From positions 124,001 through 188,000 of the forward strand of contig NZ_JAOQJP010000001.1 in the NCBI RefSeq assembly GCF_025567305.1: a DNA stretch of 64,000 nt. The letters run 5' to 3'. The stretch comes from Lentihominibacter butyricus (GTDB lineage: Bacteria > Bacillota > Clostridia > Peptostreptococcales > Anaerovoracaceae). The notes under the pieces were generated by a model that searched no databases, was not told the origin of the DNA, and saw only the letters and a program-made list of their open reading frames with translations. Made by a program: the position numbers and the translations under genes. Shown in pieces: positions 49,638-58,524 of the stretch (positions within the stretch are counted from its first letter, which is position 1; every line of letters starts with the position of its first letter).

Positions 49638-52600
49638 ATGAGACTAGGAATAGATGTTGGTTCGACAACGGTCAAACTTGTGCTGCTGGATGAGAATGAC
49701 AAGGTCACATACAGCAGATATGAAAGACATATGTCGAATGTTTTCAAGACAGTTGTCGACATGCTTAGAGAGATGTATGAAACAGTCGGAGACATAAAAC
49801 TCAGGACGGTGATAACGGGCTCCGGAGGACTGTCTCTGTCGAACATACTCAAGATACCGTTCGAGCAGGAGGTCGTGACGTGCAGTGCGGCTGTCGAGGC
49901 ACTGATACCGCAGACGGATGTTGCGATAGAGCTCGGAGGCGAAGACGCCAAGATAACATTTTACGGGCAGACTATAGAGCAGAGGATGAACGGTACATGC
50001 GCGGGCGGTACCGGAGCATTCATAGACCAGATGGCGGCACTGCTCAACACCGATGCTTCTGGGCTCAATGAGGCAGCAAAGAAGCACACCATGATATATC
50101 CGATCGCCGCAAGGTGCGGAGTATTTGCGAAGACGGACATACAGCCGCTGATCAATGAAGGTGCGCCGATAGAGGATCTGTCGGCTTCGATATTCCAGGC
50201 GGTAGTCAACCAGACTATCAGCGGACTGGCATGCGGGCACACGATAAAAGGCAAGGTGGCGTTCCTGGGAGGACCGCTGTCATTCCTTTCGGAGCTCAGG
50301 AAACGGTTCATCGACACGCTGGAGCTCAGCGATGAAGACGTGATATTCCCTGAGGACTCCAAGTTTTTCGTTGCCATCGGTGCAGCGCTCAACTCGGCAA
50401 AATATGAAGAGATGGGATTCAAAGACATCATAGACAGGATCGAGCATGCAGACCCGAGTGCGCTTTCCGATACGAAGCACGTCGACCCGCTGTTTGCAGA
50501 TGCGGAAGACTATAAAAAATTCCACGAAAGACACCTGAAGGACAGGATAAAGAGAAAAGATATAAAGAAAGCAAAGGGCAGAGTTTTCCTCGGAATAGAC
50601 GCCGGCTCAACGACGACGAAGGCCGCACTGATAGATGACGAGAAAAACCTGCTGTACTCATATTACAGAGGCAATGAAGGAAAGCCGCTGGAAGCGACGA
50701 TGAACATGTTCAAGGAGCTGTACTCGCTGCTGCCTTCAAAAGCGTACATAGCTAACGTTACTGCTACAGGATACGGCGAAGGCCTTATAAAGGCTGCGTT
50801 CAAGGCGGACCTGGGCGAGATCGAGACGATGGCGCACTACAAGGCTGCTGAGGAATTCCTGCCGGGAGTCGATTTCATACTCGATATCGGCGGACAGGAC
50901 ATGAAGTGCATGCGTATCAAGGACGGTGCGATCTACAACATCATGCTCAACGAGGCATGTTCGTCAGGCTGCGGATCGTTCATCGAGACGTATGCAAAAT
51001 CCGTGAACATGGATGTGCAGTCCTTTGCAACTGAGGCTCTCTTTGCAAAGGCTCCGGTAGATCTCGGAACGAGGTGCACCGTATTCATGAACTCGAAAGT
51101 AAAACAGGCGCAGAAGGAAGGAGCCACGATCGGCGACATATCTGCAGGACTTTCCTATTCAGTAATAAAGAACGCACTTTACAAGGTGATAAAGCTCAGG
51201 AATCCTGAAGAGGCCGGAAACAAGATCGTCGTACAGGGCGGAACGTTCCTCAATGACGCCGTGCTGCGCGCGATAGAGAACATACTCGGAAAGAACATCG
51301 TCAGACCTGATATCGCGGGCCTGATGGGAGCTTACGGAGCAGCGCTGATCGCAAAGGAAAACTACGTCGAGGATACTGTTTCATCAGTGATAACGCCTGA
51401 CGACATCGCCACTTTCCACGTGACGACGAGCCATGTCAGATGCAAGGGCTGTGAAAACAACTGCCTCATGACGATAAACAAGTTCAATGACGGAACGAGA
51501 TTCTTTACAGGAAACAGATGCGAGCGCGGAGAGGGCAAGACTCCGGAGGAAGCCAACAAGCTGCCTAACCTGTTCGAATACAAGCTCAAGAGACTGTTCA
51601 GGTACAAGCCGCTGACGGTCGAGGAGTCGAAGAGAGGCGTGGTAGGTATACCTAGGGTCCTCAACATGTACGAGAACTATCCGTTCTGGTTCGTGCTGTT
51701 CACCAGACTGGGCTTCAGCGTGATGCTTTCACCGACGTCCAGCAAGGAGATGTACGAGAGAGGTATGGAGACTATCTCGTCGGATACGGCATGCTATCCT
51801 GCAAAGATGGTGCACGGGCACATCAAGTGGCTCGTGGAGCACGGTGCGAAGTGGATCTTCTATCCGAGCATCAACTACGAGAGAGTGGAGGATGAGACGG
51901 CGCCGAACCATTACAACTGCCCGATCGTTGCGACATATCCGGAAGTGATTGCCGGAAACATGGACGATATATTCGAGGAGAACGGCGTGACGTTCACGCA
52001 TCCGTTCCTGCCTTATGACAACGACGAGAACCTCGTGCGGGAGCTTTACAAGGTGCTCAGGCGCACAGGCGTGAGCAGGCTGGAGCTCGAAGATGCTGTC
52101 AAGATGGCGAGAGCGGAAGACAAGCGCGTCAAGGATGACATCAAGAAAGCGGGTGAATACTCGCTCAAATACGCGCGTGATCACAAGAAAAAGGCAGTGG
52201 TGCTGGCCGGCAGACCATACCATCTGGATCCGGAGATCAACCACGGCATAGATAAGATAATAAGCTCGTTCGACATGGTCGTGCTGACGGAAGACTCTGT
52301 TGCACACCTGGGCAAGCTGGAGCGCCCGATCAGAGTGCTCGACCAGTGGATGTACCATTCGAGACTTTACAAGGCGGCGACATTCGTCGGTACCACCGAC
52401 GATGTGGAGATCGTACAGCTCAATTCATTCGGATGCGGTCTCGATGCGGTGACGACAGATGAAGTCGAAGAGATAACGAAGAAAAACAACAAGCTTTACA
52501 CGGTGCTCAAGATCGACGAGGGTACCAACATGGGTGCTGCAAAGATCAGGATCAGGTCGCTCAAGGCTGCTATGGACGAGAGAGACAAAAACGGTGTGAA

Positions 52601-54164
52601 GCATGTGGAGGACAGGAGTCCGTACAAGAGAGTGTACTTTACGAAGAAAATGAGAAAAGACTACACGATTCTGATACCGGAGATGTCCCCGATACATTTC
52701 CAGTTCCTCGAGGCGGCTATCGGCAGTGCGGGATACAAGGTAAAGAGGCTCCCGACCGTAGACAAGAACGCAGTGGATGAGGGTCTGAAATACATAAACA
52801 ACGATGCGTGCTATCCTACTATAGTGACGCTTGGACAGATAATCTCATACCTTAAGTCAGGCGAAGTGGATCTTGACAAGGTCGGCATCTTCATGAGTCA
52901 GACGGGTGGGGGCTGCAGAGCCAGCAACTACGTTGCGCTTTTGCGAAAGGCTCTGAAGGATCTCAACATGGAGCAGATCCCTGTCATCTCTGTAAACATG
53001 GCGGGACTGGAATCGAATCCCGGTTTCAAGATCTCGATGAAATTCGTAAAGCGCGGTGTGATGGCACTTGTCTACGGCGATCTGTTCATGCGTGTGCTCT
53101 ATGCGACGAGACCGTATGAAAAGGTGCCGGGCTCGGCGAACGCTCTTTTTGAAAAGTGGTCGAGAGTGGCCAACCGCAATGTGAAGAACGGTAGTTTATT
53201 GAAGTTCAAGCATATAATAGCCAGCATCGTAAAGGCTTTTGACGAGCTGCCGCTGCTGGATATAAAGAAACCGAAGGTCGGAGTGGTGGGAGAGATCCTG
53301 GTGAAATACCATCCTAATGCCAACAACGACGTGGTCGACATCATAGAGAAGGAGGGCGGAGAGGCTGTCGTGCTCGATATGATAGATTTCTTCATGTACG
53401 GCATGTACAGCAAGGAGTTCAACTACCGCAACCTGTCGGGCTCATACGGGACGATGATGGGCAACAGGATCGCGATAGATGTGCTGGAGTTTTTCAGAAA
53501 GCCGATGAGGAAGGCTCTCGAGGAAAGTAAGCGTTTCCATCAGCCGATGTTCATAAAGGATATCGCGAAGAAGGCTACGGAGATCATTTCGCTCGGCAAC
53601 CAGTGCGGCGAAGGCTGGCTGCTCACAGGCGAAATGGTCGACCTGATCGACGACGGCGTGGAGAACATAATCTGCATGCAGCCGTTTGCGTGTCTGCCTA
53701 ACCACGTTACAGGCAAGGGCATGATGAAGGCTCTCAGAAAGAGGAACCCGATGGCGAACATCGCGGCGATCGACTACGATCCGGGTGCATCTGACGTCAA
53801 CCAGCTCAACAGGATAAAGCTGATGATGGCGACGGCGCACAAGAACCTCGAGAAGAAGGAAGCTGAAGCCAGGGCGGCTGCCGGCGGGAATGCAGGTGCC
53901 GGAAGCGCTGATATCACAGACCGTGCAGATGCTGCCGGGGCTGGCAGTCCGGTAAATGCCGGAAGTATCGGCGGTGAAAATGCAGCTGCAGATGGCGCAG
54001 GCATAACGGCATCGCAGCCGGATATAGTTTCGCTCGGAGATGCAGATGATGCAAAGACTGCAGGAGACTCACAGGCCGCAGGCTGTGATGATTCAGCTGT
54101 GACAGATGAGAAACTGCAGGATCAGAGCATAGGATCCATCGAATCGGAAGAGCATGCAAGCTAG
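49638..54164 (+). CDS. Giant acyl-CoA dehydratase activase-related protein
   Basis: 1508 residues. Two BcrA/BadF/HgdC-type ATPase domains lie in tandem: the first starts RLGIDVGSTTVKLVLLD, the second near residue 316 with FLGIDAGSTTTKAALID and keeps EACSSGCGSF, the Cys that bridges a [4Fe-4S] cluster in 2-hydroxyacyl-CoA dehydratase activators. The first repeat reads GTCAGGTGAF instead. A CKGCENNC region near residue 601 opens the DUF2229 part, followed by two HgdB-like regions. The last about 100 residues are an Ala/Gly/Asp-rich disordered tail. Such fusions are widespread in Clostridia without a proven substrate. The ATG at 49638 follows AAGGAAGGA. Confidence 0.9.
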   Translation: MRLGIDVGSTTVKLVLLDENDKVTYSRYERHMSNVFKTVVDMLREMYETVGDIKLRTVITGSGGLSLSNILKIPFEQEVVTCSAAVEALIPQTDVAIELGGEDAKITFYGQTIEQRMNGTCAGGTGAFIDQMAALLNTDASGLNEAAKKHTMIYPIAARCGVFAKTDIQPLINEGAPIEDLSASIFQAVVNQTISGLACGHTIKGKVAFLGGPLSFLSELRKRFIDTLELSDEDVIFPEDSKFFVAIGAALNSAKYEEMGFKDIIDRIEHADPSALSDTKHVDPLFADAEDYKKFHERHLKDRIKRKDIKKAKGRVFLGIDAGSTTTKAALIDDEKNLLYSYYRGNEGKPLEATMNMFKELYSLLPSKAYIANVTATGYGEGLIKAAFKADLGEIETMAHYKAAEEFLPGVDFILDIGGQDMKCMRIKDGAIYNIMLNEACSSGCGSFIETYAKSVNMDVQSFATEALFAKAPVDLGTRCTVFMNSKVKQAQKEGATIGDISAGLSYSVIKNALYKVIKLRNPEEAGNKIVVQGGTFLNDAVLRAIENILGKNIVRPDIAGLMGAYGAALIAKENYVEDTVSSVITPDDIATFHVTTSHVRCKGCENNCLMTINKFNDGTRFFTGNRCERGEGKTPEEANKLPNLFEYKLKRLFRYKPLTVEESKRGVVGIPRVLNMYENYPFWFVLFTRLGFSVMLSPTSSKEMYERGMETISSDTACYPAKMVHGHIKWLVEHGAKWIFYPSINYERVEDETAPNHYNCPIVATYPEVIAGNMDDIFEENGVTFTHPFLPYDNDENLVRELYKVLRRTGVSRLELEDAVKMARAEDKRVKDDIKKAGEYSLKYARDHKKKAVVLAGRPYHLDPEINHGIDKIISSFDMVVLTEDSVAHLGKLERPIRVLDQWMYHSRLYKAATFVGTTDDVEIVQLNSFGCGLDAVTTDEVEEITKKNNKLYTVLKIDEGTNMGAAKIRIRSLKAAMDERDKNGVKHVEDRSPYKRVYFTKKMRKDYTILIPEMSPIHFQFLEAAIGSAGYKVKRLPTVDKNAVDEGLKYINNDACYPTIVTLGQIISYLKSGEVDLDKVGIFMSQTGGGCRASNYVALLRKALKDLNMEQIPVISVNMAGLESNPGFKISMKFVKRGVMALVYGDLFMRVLYATRPYEKVPGSANALFEKWSRVANRNVKNGSLLKFKHIIASIVKAFDELPLLDIKKPKVGVVGEILVKYHPNANNDVVDIIEKEGGEAVVLDMIDFFMYGMYSKEFNYRNLSGSYGTMMGNRIAIDVLEFFRKPMRKALEESKRFHQPMFIKDIAKKATEIISLGNQCGEGWLLTGEMVDLIDDGVENIICMQPFACLPNHVTGKGMMKALRKRNPMANIAAIDYDPGASDVNQLNRIKLMMATAHKNLEKKEAEARAAAGGNAGAGSADITDRADAAGAGSPVNAGSIGGENAAADGAGITASQPDIVSLGDADDAKTAGDSQAAGCDDSAVTDEKLQDQSIGSIESEEHAS

Positions 54165-54281
54165 AGCTTTACACACGCAGGCTATTACGCAGACACTCAA
54201 ACCGGATGAGGGACGATCCATGAGCGTGTTGAAAATGCGAAGCTGCAGGCTTTACACGAGGTAAAAATCAATGAAATATAC

Positions 54282-54320
54282 AGGTCCGTATACATTCCGG
54301 GTGGAATAGTATGCGGACCT
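54282..54320 (+). terminator. Long hairpin terminator after the activase gene
   Basis: AGGTCCGTATAC and GTATGCGGACCT (one G-U pair) form a 12-bp stem extended by ATTCC/GGAAT around GGGT. A modest T tract follows. Confidence 0.7.
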
Positions 54321-54421
54321 TGCTATATTTGTAAGCTGCATCATATTGACCTTGAATTTATAAAGGTCAGGGTGTATAATTTTAAATGTATTGAAAAAAA
54401 TTAAGGTTAGGAGGTGTCTCC

Positions 54422-55150
54422 ATGGGAAGACACGGAACAATAGCAGGCAGAAAAGCAGCACAGGATTCTAAGCGTGCAGCTATGTTCACGAAATACGCAA
54501 GAGCCATCATAGTAGCAGCAAAGGCAGGCGGAGACCCTGACTACAACGCTACTCTGAGGGTTGCAATAGAAAAAGCAAAGGGCATAGGAATGCCTAATGA
54601 CAACATCAAGCGAGCTATCAAGAAGGGAACAGGCGAGCTTGAGGGCGAGACTTATGAAGAACTCAGCTTTGAGGGATACGGTGTAGGCGGCGTTGCTGTC
54701 ATCGTAGAAACTCTTACTGACAACAGAAACAGGACTACAGCGGCGGTAAGATCGACTTTTGACAAGAACGGAGGAAATCTGGGAACACCTGGATGCGTTT
54801 CGTACATGTTCTCGAGAAAGGGCGTGATCATCATCGAAAAGACTGATGATATCAATGAAGACGCACTGATGGAAGTTGCTCTCGAAGCAGGGGCAGACGA
54901 CATGATTACTCATGACGACAGCTTTGAGATCCAGACTTCACCCGAAAGCTACACAGACGTTCACGGAGCGCTGGTAGACGCAGGCTACGAGATTGTTGAT
55001 TCCGACGTCGAGTTCGTACCTTCGATGGAAGCTGCGCCTACAGATGAGAAAGATCTGAAGGCTCTCAAGAAGATGATCGACACACTTGAAGACAACGATG
55101 ACGTGCAGAAAGTACATCACAACTGCAGCGTAGATCTGGAAGAGATATAA
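54422..55150 (+). CDS. YebC/PmpR-family (TACO1-like) protein
   Basis: 242 residues, full length. It begins MGRHGTIAGRKAAQDSKRAA and continues with the RAIKKGTGE and YEGYGVGG-type segments that define the family (here FEGYGVGGVAVIVETLTDNR). The three-domain protein binds nucleic acid or ribosomes. Homologues act as transcriptional regulators or ease translation of proline stretches. GGAGGTG precedes the ATG. Codon use is strongly biased as in well-expressed genes. It is monocistronic between two hairpin terminators. Confidence 0.93.
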   Translation: MGRHGTIAGRKAAQDSKRAAMFTKYARAIIVAAKAGGDPDYNATLRVAIEKAKGIGMPNDNIKRAIKKGTGELEGETYEELSFEGYGVGGVAVIVETLTDNRNRTTAAVRSTFDKNGGNLGTPGCVSYMFSRKGVIIIEKTDDINEDALMEVALEAGADDMITHDDSFEIQTSPESYTDVHGALVDAGYEIVDSDVEFVPSMEAAPTDEKDLKALKKMIDTLEDNDDVQKVHHNCSVDLEEI

Positions 55151-55215
55151 GTAAAAGTCTCAGCTGCTGCTGAGCAGGTCGCAGACAAGCGTGACTTACA
55201 TAATTATCAAAGAAG

Positions 55216-55253
55216 AATCTCTCTATGTGGGAAACCGTATGGAGGGATTTTTT
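55216..55253 (+). terminator. Terminator of yebC-like gene
   Basis: AATCTCTCTAT pairs with ATGGAGGGATT using G-U pairs, loop closed by GG/CC, followed by seven T. Confidence 0.7.
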
Positions 55254-55400
55254 GTAATGCCGCAATAATACACAGATTTTGAGCGTAATGGATAATCTGC
55301 TTTTCTTAAATCTGTTTCACAGATAAATCAAACTAAAAATCAAGAGCAGTTAAAATAATCATTGCGAAACATACATTAAAAATAATGATTTCAAAAACTG

Positions 55401-55456
55401 TTGACAAAACTCTAATGCAGAGTTATATTATTATTGTCCTAAGCACATAGGACAAT
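55401..55456 (+). promoter_or_regulatory. Promoter with two operators upstream of GntR-ABC operon
   Basis: TTGACA (55401-55406), 17 bases, TATATT (55424-55429). Between the boxes lies AACTCT-N5-AGAGTT (55408-55424). Just past the expected start lies ATTGTCCTA-N6-TAGGACAAT (55433-55456), a perfect 9-bp inverted repeat. YtrA-type GntR proteins usually repress their own operon through such palindromes. Confidence 0.7.
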
Positions 55457-55524
55457 ATGACAATAAGACAAGAGATGCAAAAGCGCAGCTTCCGAAGACC
55501 TGCAGGCTTTTGCAGCATCGGAGC

Positions 55525-55619
55525 AAAAACAAGAGCAAGAGCAAGAACAAAGTACAAAGTTCAAAACGCAAAGTCAAAGTCAAAGTCAAAGCCAAAATCA
55601 AAATCAAAACCAAAGCAGA
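55525..55619 (+). repeat. Hexamer-repeat leader, possible tiny basic ORF
   Basis: About fifteen degenerate hexamers of the types AGAGCA, TCAAAG and TCAAAA follow each other with almost no self-complementarity. A frame from ATG 55457 (behind AGGA) to 55660 reads through it and would encode 67 residues ending in a KSKSKPKSK tail. I consider translation possible but unproven. The tract may instead be an unstructured leader. Confidence 0.5.
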
Positions 55620-55677
55620 AAACGGGATCAGATAATAATGGTCGCAGTGATGATGAATAAAGAAAGAGGGTGCAAGA

Positions 55678-56046
55678 TTGGAATGGAAGCTTGATGACAG
55701 CAGACCTATATGGCCGCAGCTCAAAGAACAGCTCATCATAGCCATAGTGGCCGGCAGGTTCCAGATGGGAGGATCGTTCCCGACGGTGCGAGAGCTGGCG
55801 GAAGACGCCGGTGTGAACCGCAACACCATGCAGAGGGCGCTGAGCGAGCTGGAACATGACGGGTTCGTTATTACCAACAGGACTGCGGGCAGGACTGTCA
55901 CTACAGATGAAGGGCTGGTGGCCAGGATGAAAGAGCAGATAGCGATGCAGAACATCGAAAAATTCATAAGAGAAATGGAAGCTATCGGATACGGTGCAGA
56001 CGATATCGTCAAGATGATACAGGAGAGAGGGGTTGAGAAAAAATGA
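55678..56046 (+). CDS. GntR-family regulator, YtrA subfamily
   Basis: 122 residues. The winged helix (PIWPQLKEQLIIAIVAGRF, then LAEDAGVNRNTMQRALSELE) is followed by only a short two-helix C-terminal part, the YtrA hallmark. The start is a TTG at 55678 behind AGAGGG. No ATG fits. The stop overlaps the ABC ATPase start by four bases. YtrA proteins repress linked ABC transporters induced by cell-wall-active compounds. The two palindromes at 55408-55456 are the probable targets. Confidence 0.9.
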   Translation: MEWKLDDSRPIWPQLKEQLIIAIVAGRFQMGGSFPTVRELAEDAGVNRNTMQRALSELEHDGFVITNRTAGRTVTTDEGLVARMKEQIAMQNIEKFIREMEAIGYGADDIVKMIQERGVEKK

Positions 56047-56780
56047 AAACGGGAACTCTGATACAGTGCAGCGGCCTCTGCAAGGATTTCGGCAGTAAAG
56101 AGGCGCTGAAGGACGTCGATCTGCGTATCGGCAGAGGAAAGATAATAGGTCTTCTGGGACCGAACGGGAGCGGCAAAACCACGCTGATCAAACTGCTCAA
56201 CGGACTGATCAGACCGACGAAGGGAGAGATACTGATAGATGGTATCAAGCCGGGGATCTACACGAAATCGATAGTGAGTTATCTGCCGGACAGAAGTTAT
56301 TTCGCAGACTGGATGCATGTGAAAGACGTGCTCGATATGTTCGAGGAATTTTACAACGATTTCGATCGCTGCAAGGCGGAGGAAATGTGTGCAGCTATGG
56401 GGATAACGGCATCCGACAGGATAAAGACGATGTCGAAGGGTACGAGAGAAAAAGTGCAGCTGATACTGGTGATGAGCAGGAACGCTCAGCTCTACCTGCT
56501 TGACGAGCCTATAGCAGGAGTGGACCCGGCAGCACGCGACTATATACTTTCCACGATAATAAACAACTACAGCGAGGATGGAACGGTGATAATTTCCACG
56601 CACCTGATCTCTGACATAGAAAGAGTGCTGGACGAGGTGATATTCATCAATGGCGGCAGCGTTACCAGACATGAGACGGTCGACGATATCAAGGAGAGAG
56701 AAGGAAAATCGATAGACGATGTCTTCAGAGACACATTCAGGATGGTTCCTATAGCGGGGGTGAACAGATATGACAGGTAG
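56043..56780 (+). CDS. ABC transporter ATP-binding protein (YtrB-like)
   Basis: 245 residues. Walker A is GPNGSGKTT and Walker B is LYLLDEPIAGVDP. The signature loop reads MSKGTREKVQ instead of LSGGQ, a variant typical of ATPases linked to YtrA-type regulators. It energises export or resistance together with the permease that follows. It overlaps the regulator by four bases and the permease by eleven. Confidence 0.9.
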   Translation: MKTGTLIQCSGLCKDFGSKEALKDVDLRIGRGKIIGLLGPNGSGKTTLIKLLNGLIRPTKGEILIDGIKPGIYTKSIVSYLPDRSYFADWMHVKDVLDMFEEFYNDFDRCKAEEMCAAMGITASDRIKTMSKGTREKVQLILVMSRNAQLYLLDEPIAGVDPAARDYILSTIINNYSEDGTVIISTHLISDIERVLDEVIFINGGSVTRHETVDDIKEREGKSIDDVFRDTFRMVPIAGVNRYDR

Positions 56781-57597
56781 ACTTATAAAATATGAGCTCA
56801 GATCGAGCATAAAGCTGATGGGCGTGATATGGGCGGCGCTGATAGTGACAAGCTTCCTTTTCAGCATCAGCATCAATTTCATGGGGAATCTCATGATAAG
56901 AAGCTCCATTGCGAGTACGCTGATAAACCTGCTTCAGGGGATCACGGGGATGCTGTACATAGCAGTGTTCATCGCGACGGCGGCAGCTTCTGTGGTGATC
57001 GTAATAATGAGGTTTTACAAGGGGCTGCTCAGCGACGAGGGGTATCTGATGCATACTCTTCCTGTAAAACCGTGGCAGCTGATAACGGCAAAGGGCGTAT
57101 CGGCGCTGATAATAGTGTGCGCAAGCGTGATCGTTTCGGTACTTTCGGCTCTGGTCATGGCAGGCACGGGAAGCTTTGGTGCGATCACGGAATTCTGCGG
57201 CTTCATCAGGGATATGTTCAGGGAAGAGCCGAAGGTGTTACTGGTCGCTGCAGAGTTCATAATATTAGTGATACTGTCGCTGCTGAAAAGCATATATCAG
57301 ATATACGCTTCGCTTTCGATCGGTCAGCTTGCAGGAAAGTACAGGATACTTCTTTCACTGGGCGCTTATGTCGGTATAAATATAGTTATAACTGTGCTGG
57401 CGGTGCTGATCATGATGCTGCTGGATGTTACGGGAGCACTGAGCGGATGGAGCTCGTTTTCGGTGAATACGGTGAATGACATGCTGAATGCAGGGCAGAC
57501 GGTACTGGGCTTCGCTGCGGCTGTAACGGTCATCCAGCTGGCGGCTTTCCATGTGATAACGGAAAGGATACTGTCGCTGAGACTGAATCTGCAGTGA
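56770..57597 (+). CDS. ABC transporter permease, six-helix type
   Basis: 275 residues with about six hydrophobic segments (residues about 15-36, 55-85, 105-135, 160-180, 195-225, 240-262). After the second comes the cytosolic segment RFYKGLLSDEGYLMHTLPVK, seen in permeases paired with YtrB-like ATPases. It is the membrane partner of the preceding ATPase and overlaps it by eleven bases. The substrate is unknown. Homologous systems respond to bacitracin- or lantibiotic-like compounds. Confidence 0.85.
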   Translation: MTGRLIKYELRSSIKLMGVIWAALIVTSFLFSISINFMGNLMIRSSIASTLINLLQGITGMLYIAVFIATAAASVVIVIMRFYKGLLSDEGYLMHTLPVKPWQLITAKGVSALIIVCASVIVSVLSALVMAGTGSFGAITEFCGFIRDMFREEPKVLLVAAEFIILVILSLLKSIYQIYASLSIGQLAGKYRILLSLGAYVGINIVITVLAVLIMMLLDVTGALSGWSSFSVNTVNDMLNAGQTVLGFAAAVTVIQLAAFHVITERILSLRLNLQ

Positions 57598-57646
57598 TGA
57601 AGCGATGTAGTACAGGATCGGTGTCAGGGAAAGCGGGGAGCATGAT

Positions 57647-58036
57647 ATGATGATATCTATAGACGAATTCACGGAAATAATGGATGATATAGCACATGAG
57701 CTGCCGGATGAATTTTATCGTGATCTGAACGGCGGCATACTCATACTGCCGGACAGGAAGCTCAGCCCTTATGCAAAGGCTGCGGATCTGTGGGTGCTCG
57801 GGACTTATGTGCACAGCTCGTCGATGGGCAGGCTGATAGAGATATATTACGGTTCGTTCTGTGAACTTTTTGCGGGAAGCAGCAGAGAACGGCTTATAGA
57901 AGAAATGCGGGAGACTCTTTATCACGAGTTCACACATCACATGGAATCGCTTGCCGGAGAAAAAATGCTCGAGGAAAAGGATGCACAGCAGATCAGAGAT
58001 TATATAAATCGCAGTAATGACAGGGGACAGGGGTGA
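57647..58036 (+). CDS. Minimal zincin metallopeptidase-like protein
   Basis: 129 residues. The zinc motif is HEFTHH in TLYHEFTHHMESL, preceded by the conserved YYGSFCEL segment. This is the pattern of the small PF06262-type (DUF1025) zincins found after many operons. There is no signal peptide, so it is cytosolic. Peptidase activity has rarely been shown for the family. It starts 49 bases after the permease with a GGGGAG site and may be part of the same transcript. Confidence 0.75.
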   Translation: MMISIDEFTEIMDDIAHELPDEFYRDLNGGILILPDRKLSPYAKAADLWVLGTYVHSSSMGRLIEIYYGSFCELFAGSSRERLIEEMRETLYHEFTHHMESLAGEKMLEEKDAQQIRDYINRSNDRGQG

Positions 58037-58131
58037 CAGATGCTCTGCGTCACATCGATCAGCACACGGATACATGATGATCGGCACACAGAAATATGCT
58101 TATTCTATCATCAAAATATCGAATTATTTAC

Positions 58132-58160
58132 TTGAAATTAACATACAATATAATTATAAT
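58132..58160 (+). promoter_or_regulatory. Near-consensus promoter of the structured RNA
   Basis: TTGAAA (58132-58137), 17 bases, TATAAT (58155-58160) in an AT-rich setting. No start codon with a ribosome site follows. The next gene is 365 bases away with its own promoter. Confidence 0.8.
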
Positions 58161-58166
58161 TAAACT

Positions 58167-58400
58167 TGGCTAGGGAACAGTGCAGAAACTGCACGTCATA
58201 TATTCCGAGCATGATATCCTGAGATGTGCGATGAGGTAGTATAATTCAACCTACATGATGACATTGGGAGTCCGGGTTTTTGACTAGCTTATGTCGGGCC
58301 GTCCCTGAACGGAAGACAGAAGCGGGAACAGGGCACCCCCCTATTGTAAAGATAGGGTGTGAATTATATCCTTGACGGCATGTCGGGATTTTTTTTTTGC
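58167..58400 (+). ncRNA. Highly structured non-coding RNA, family not assigned
   Basis: About 230 bases from the promoter to a T10 run. A 5' hairpin GTGCAG-AAA-CTGCAC opens it. A long-range stem pairs TATAATTCA (near 58240) with TGAATTATA (near 58360). Outside it ATCCTGA-ATG near 58216 pairs with the 3' end ATG-TCGGGAT before the T run. Inside are CCCTG/CAGGG (about 58303-58333) and CCTAT/ATAGG (about 58340-58356). GCTAG at 58169 could also pair with CTAGC at 58284. No frame is open. Closing stem plus interior bubble recalls 6S RNA, and raiA-type RNAs are another option. I cannot decide from sequence alone. Confidence 0.6.
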
Positions 58401-58430
58401 GAAAAAAAGTAAAATTTCCCACGCCGGCAC

Positions 58431-58490
58431 TTGATTTTTGAAAAGAATTGTCCTATTATATTGTTAGCACTCGATAAAGAGAAGTGCTAA
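58431..58490 (+). promoter_or_regulatory. Promoter and CIRCE operator of htpG
   Basis: TTGATT (58431-58436), 17 bases, TATTAT (58454-58459), then TTAGCACTC-N9-AAGTGCTAA (58464-58490), a CIRCE element with one mismatch at the transcription start. HrcA repression is the expected control, as for hsp20 at 37.9 kb. In Bacillus htpG is not HrcA-controlled, so this wiring differs from that model. Confidence 0.88.
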
Positions 58491-58524
58491 CAAATGAAAA
58501 ATCAAAACGAAAGGATGATTCAAA

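Noticed and set aside
55525..55619. Hexamer tract as a CRISPR or VNTR array
   Set aside because: Units are six bases and degenerate, with no spacers. It is better described as a repetitive leader.
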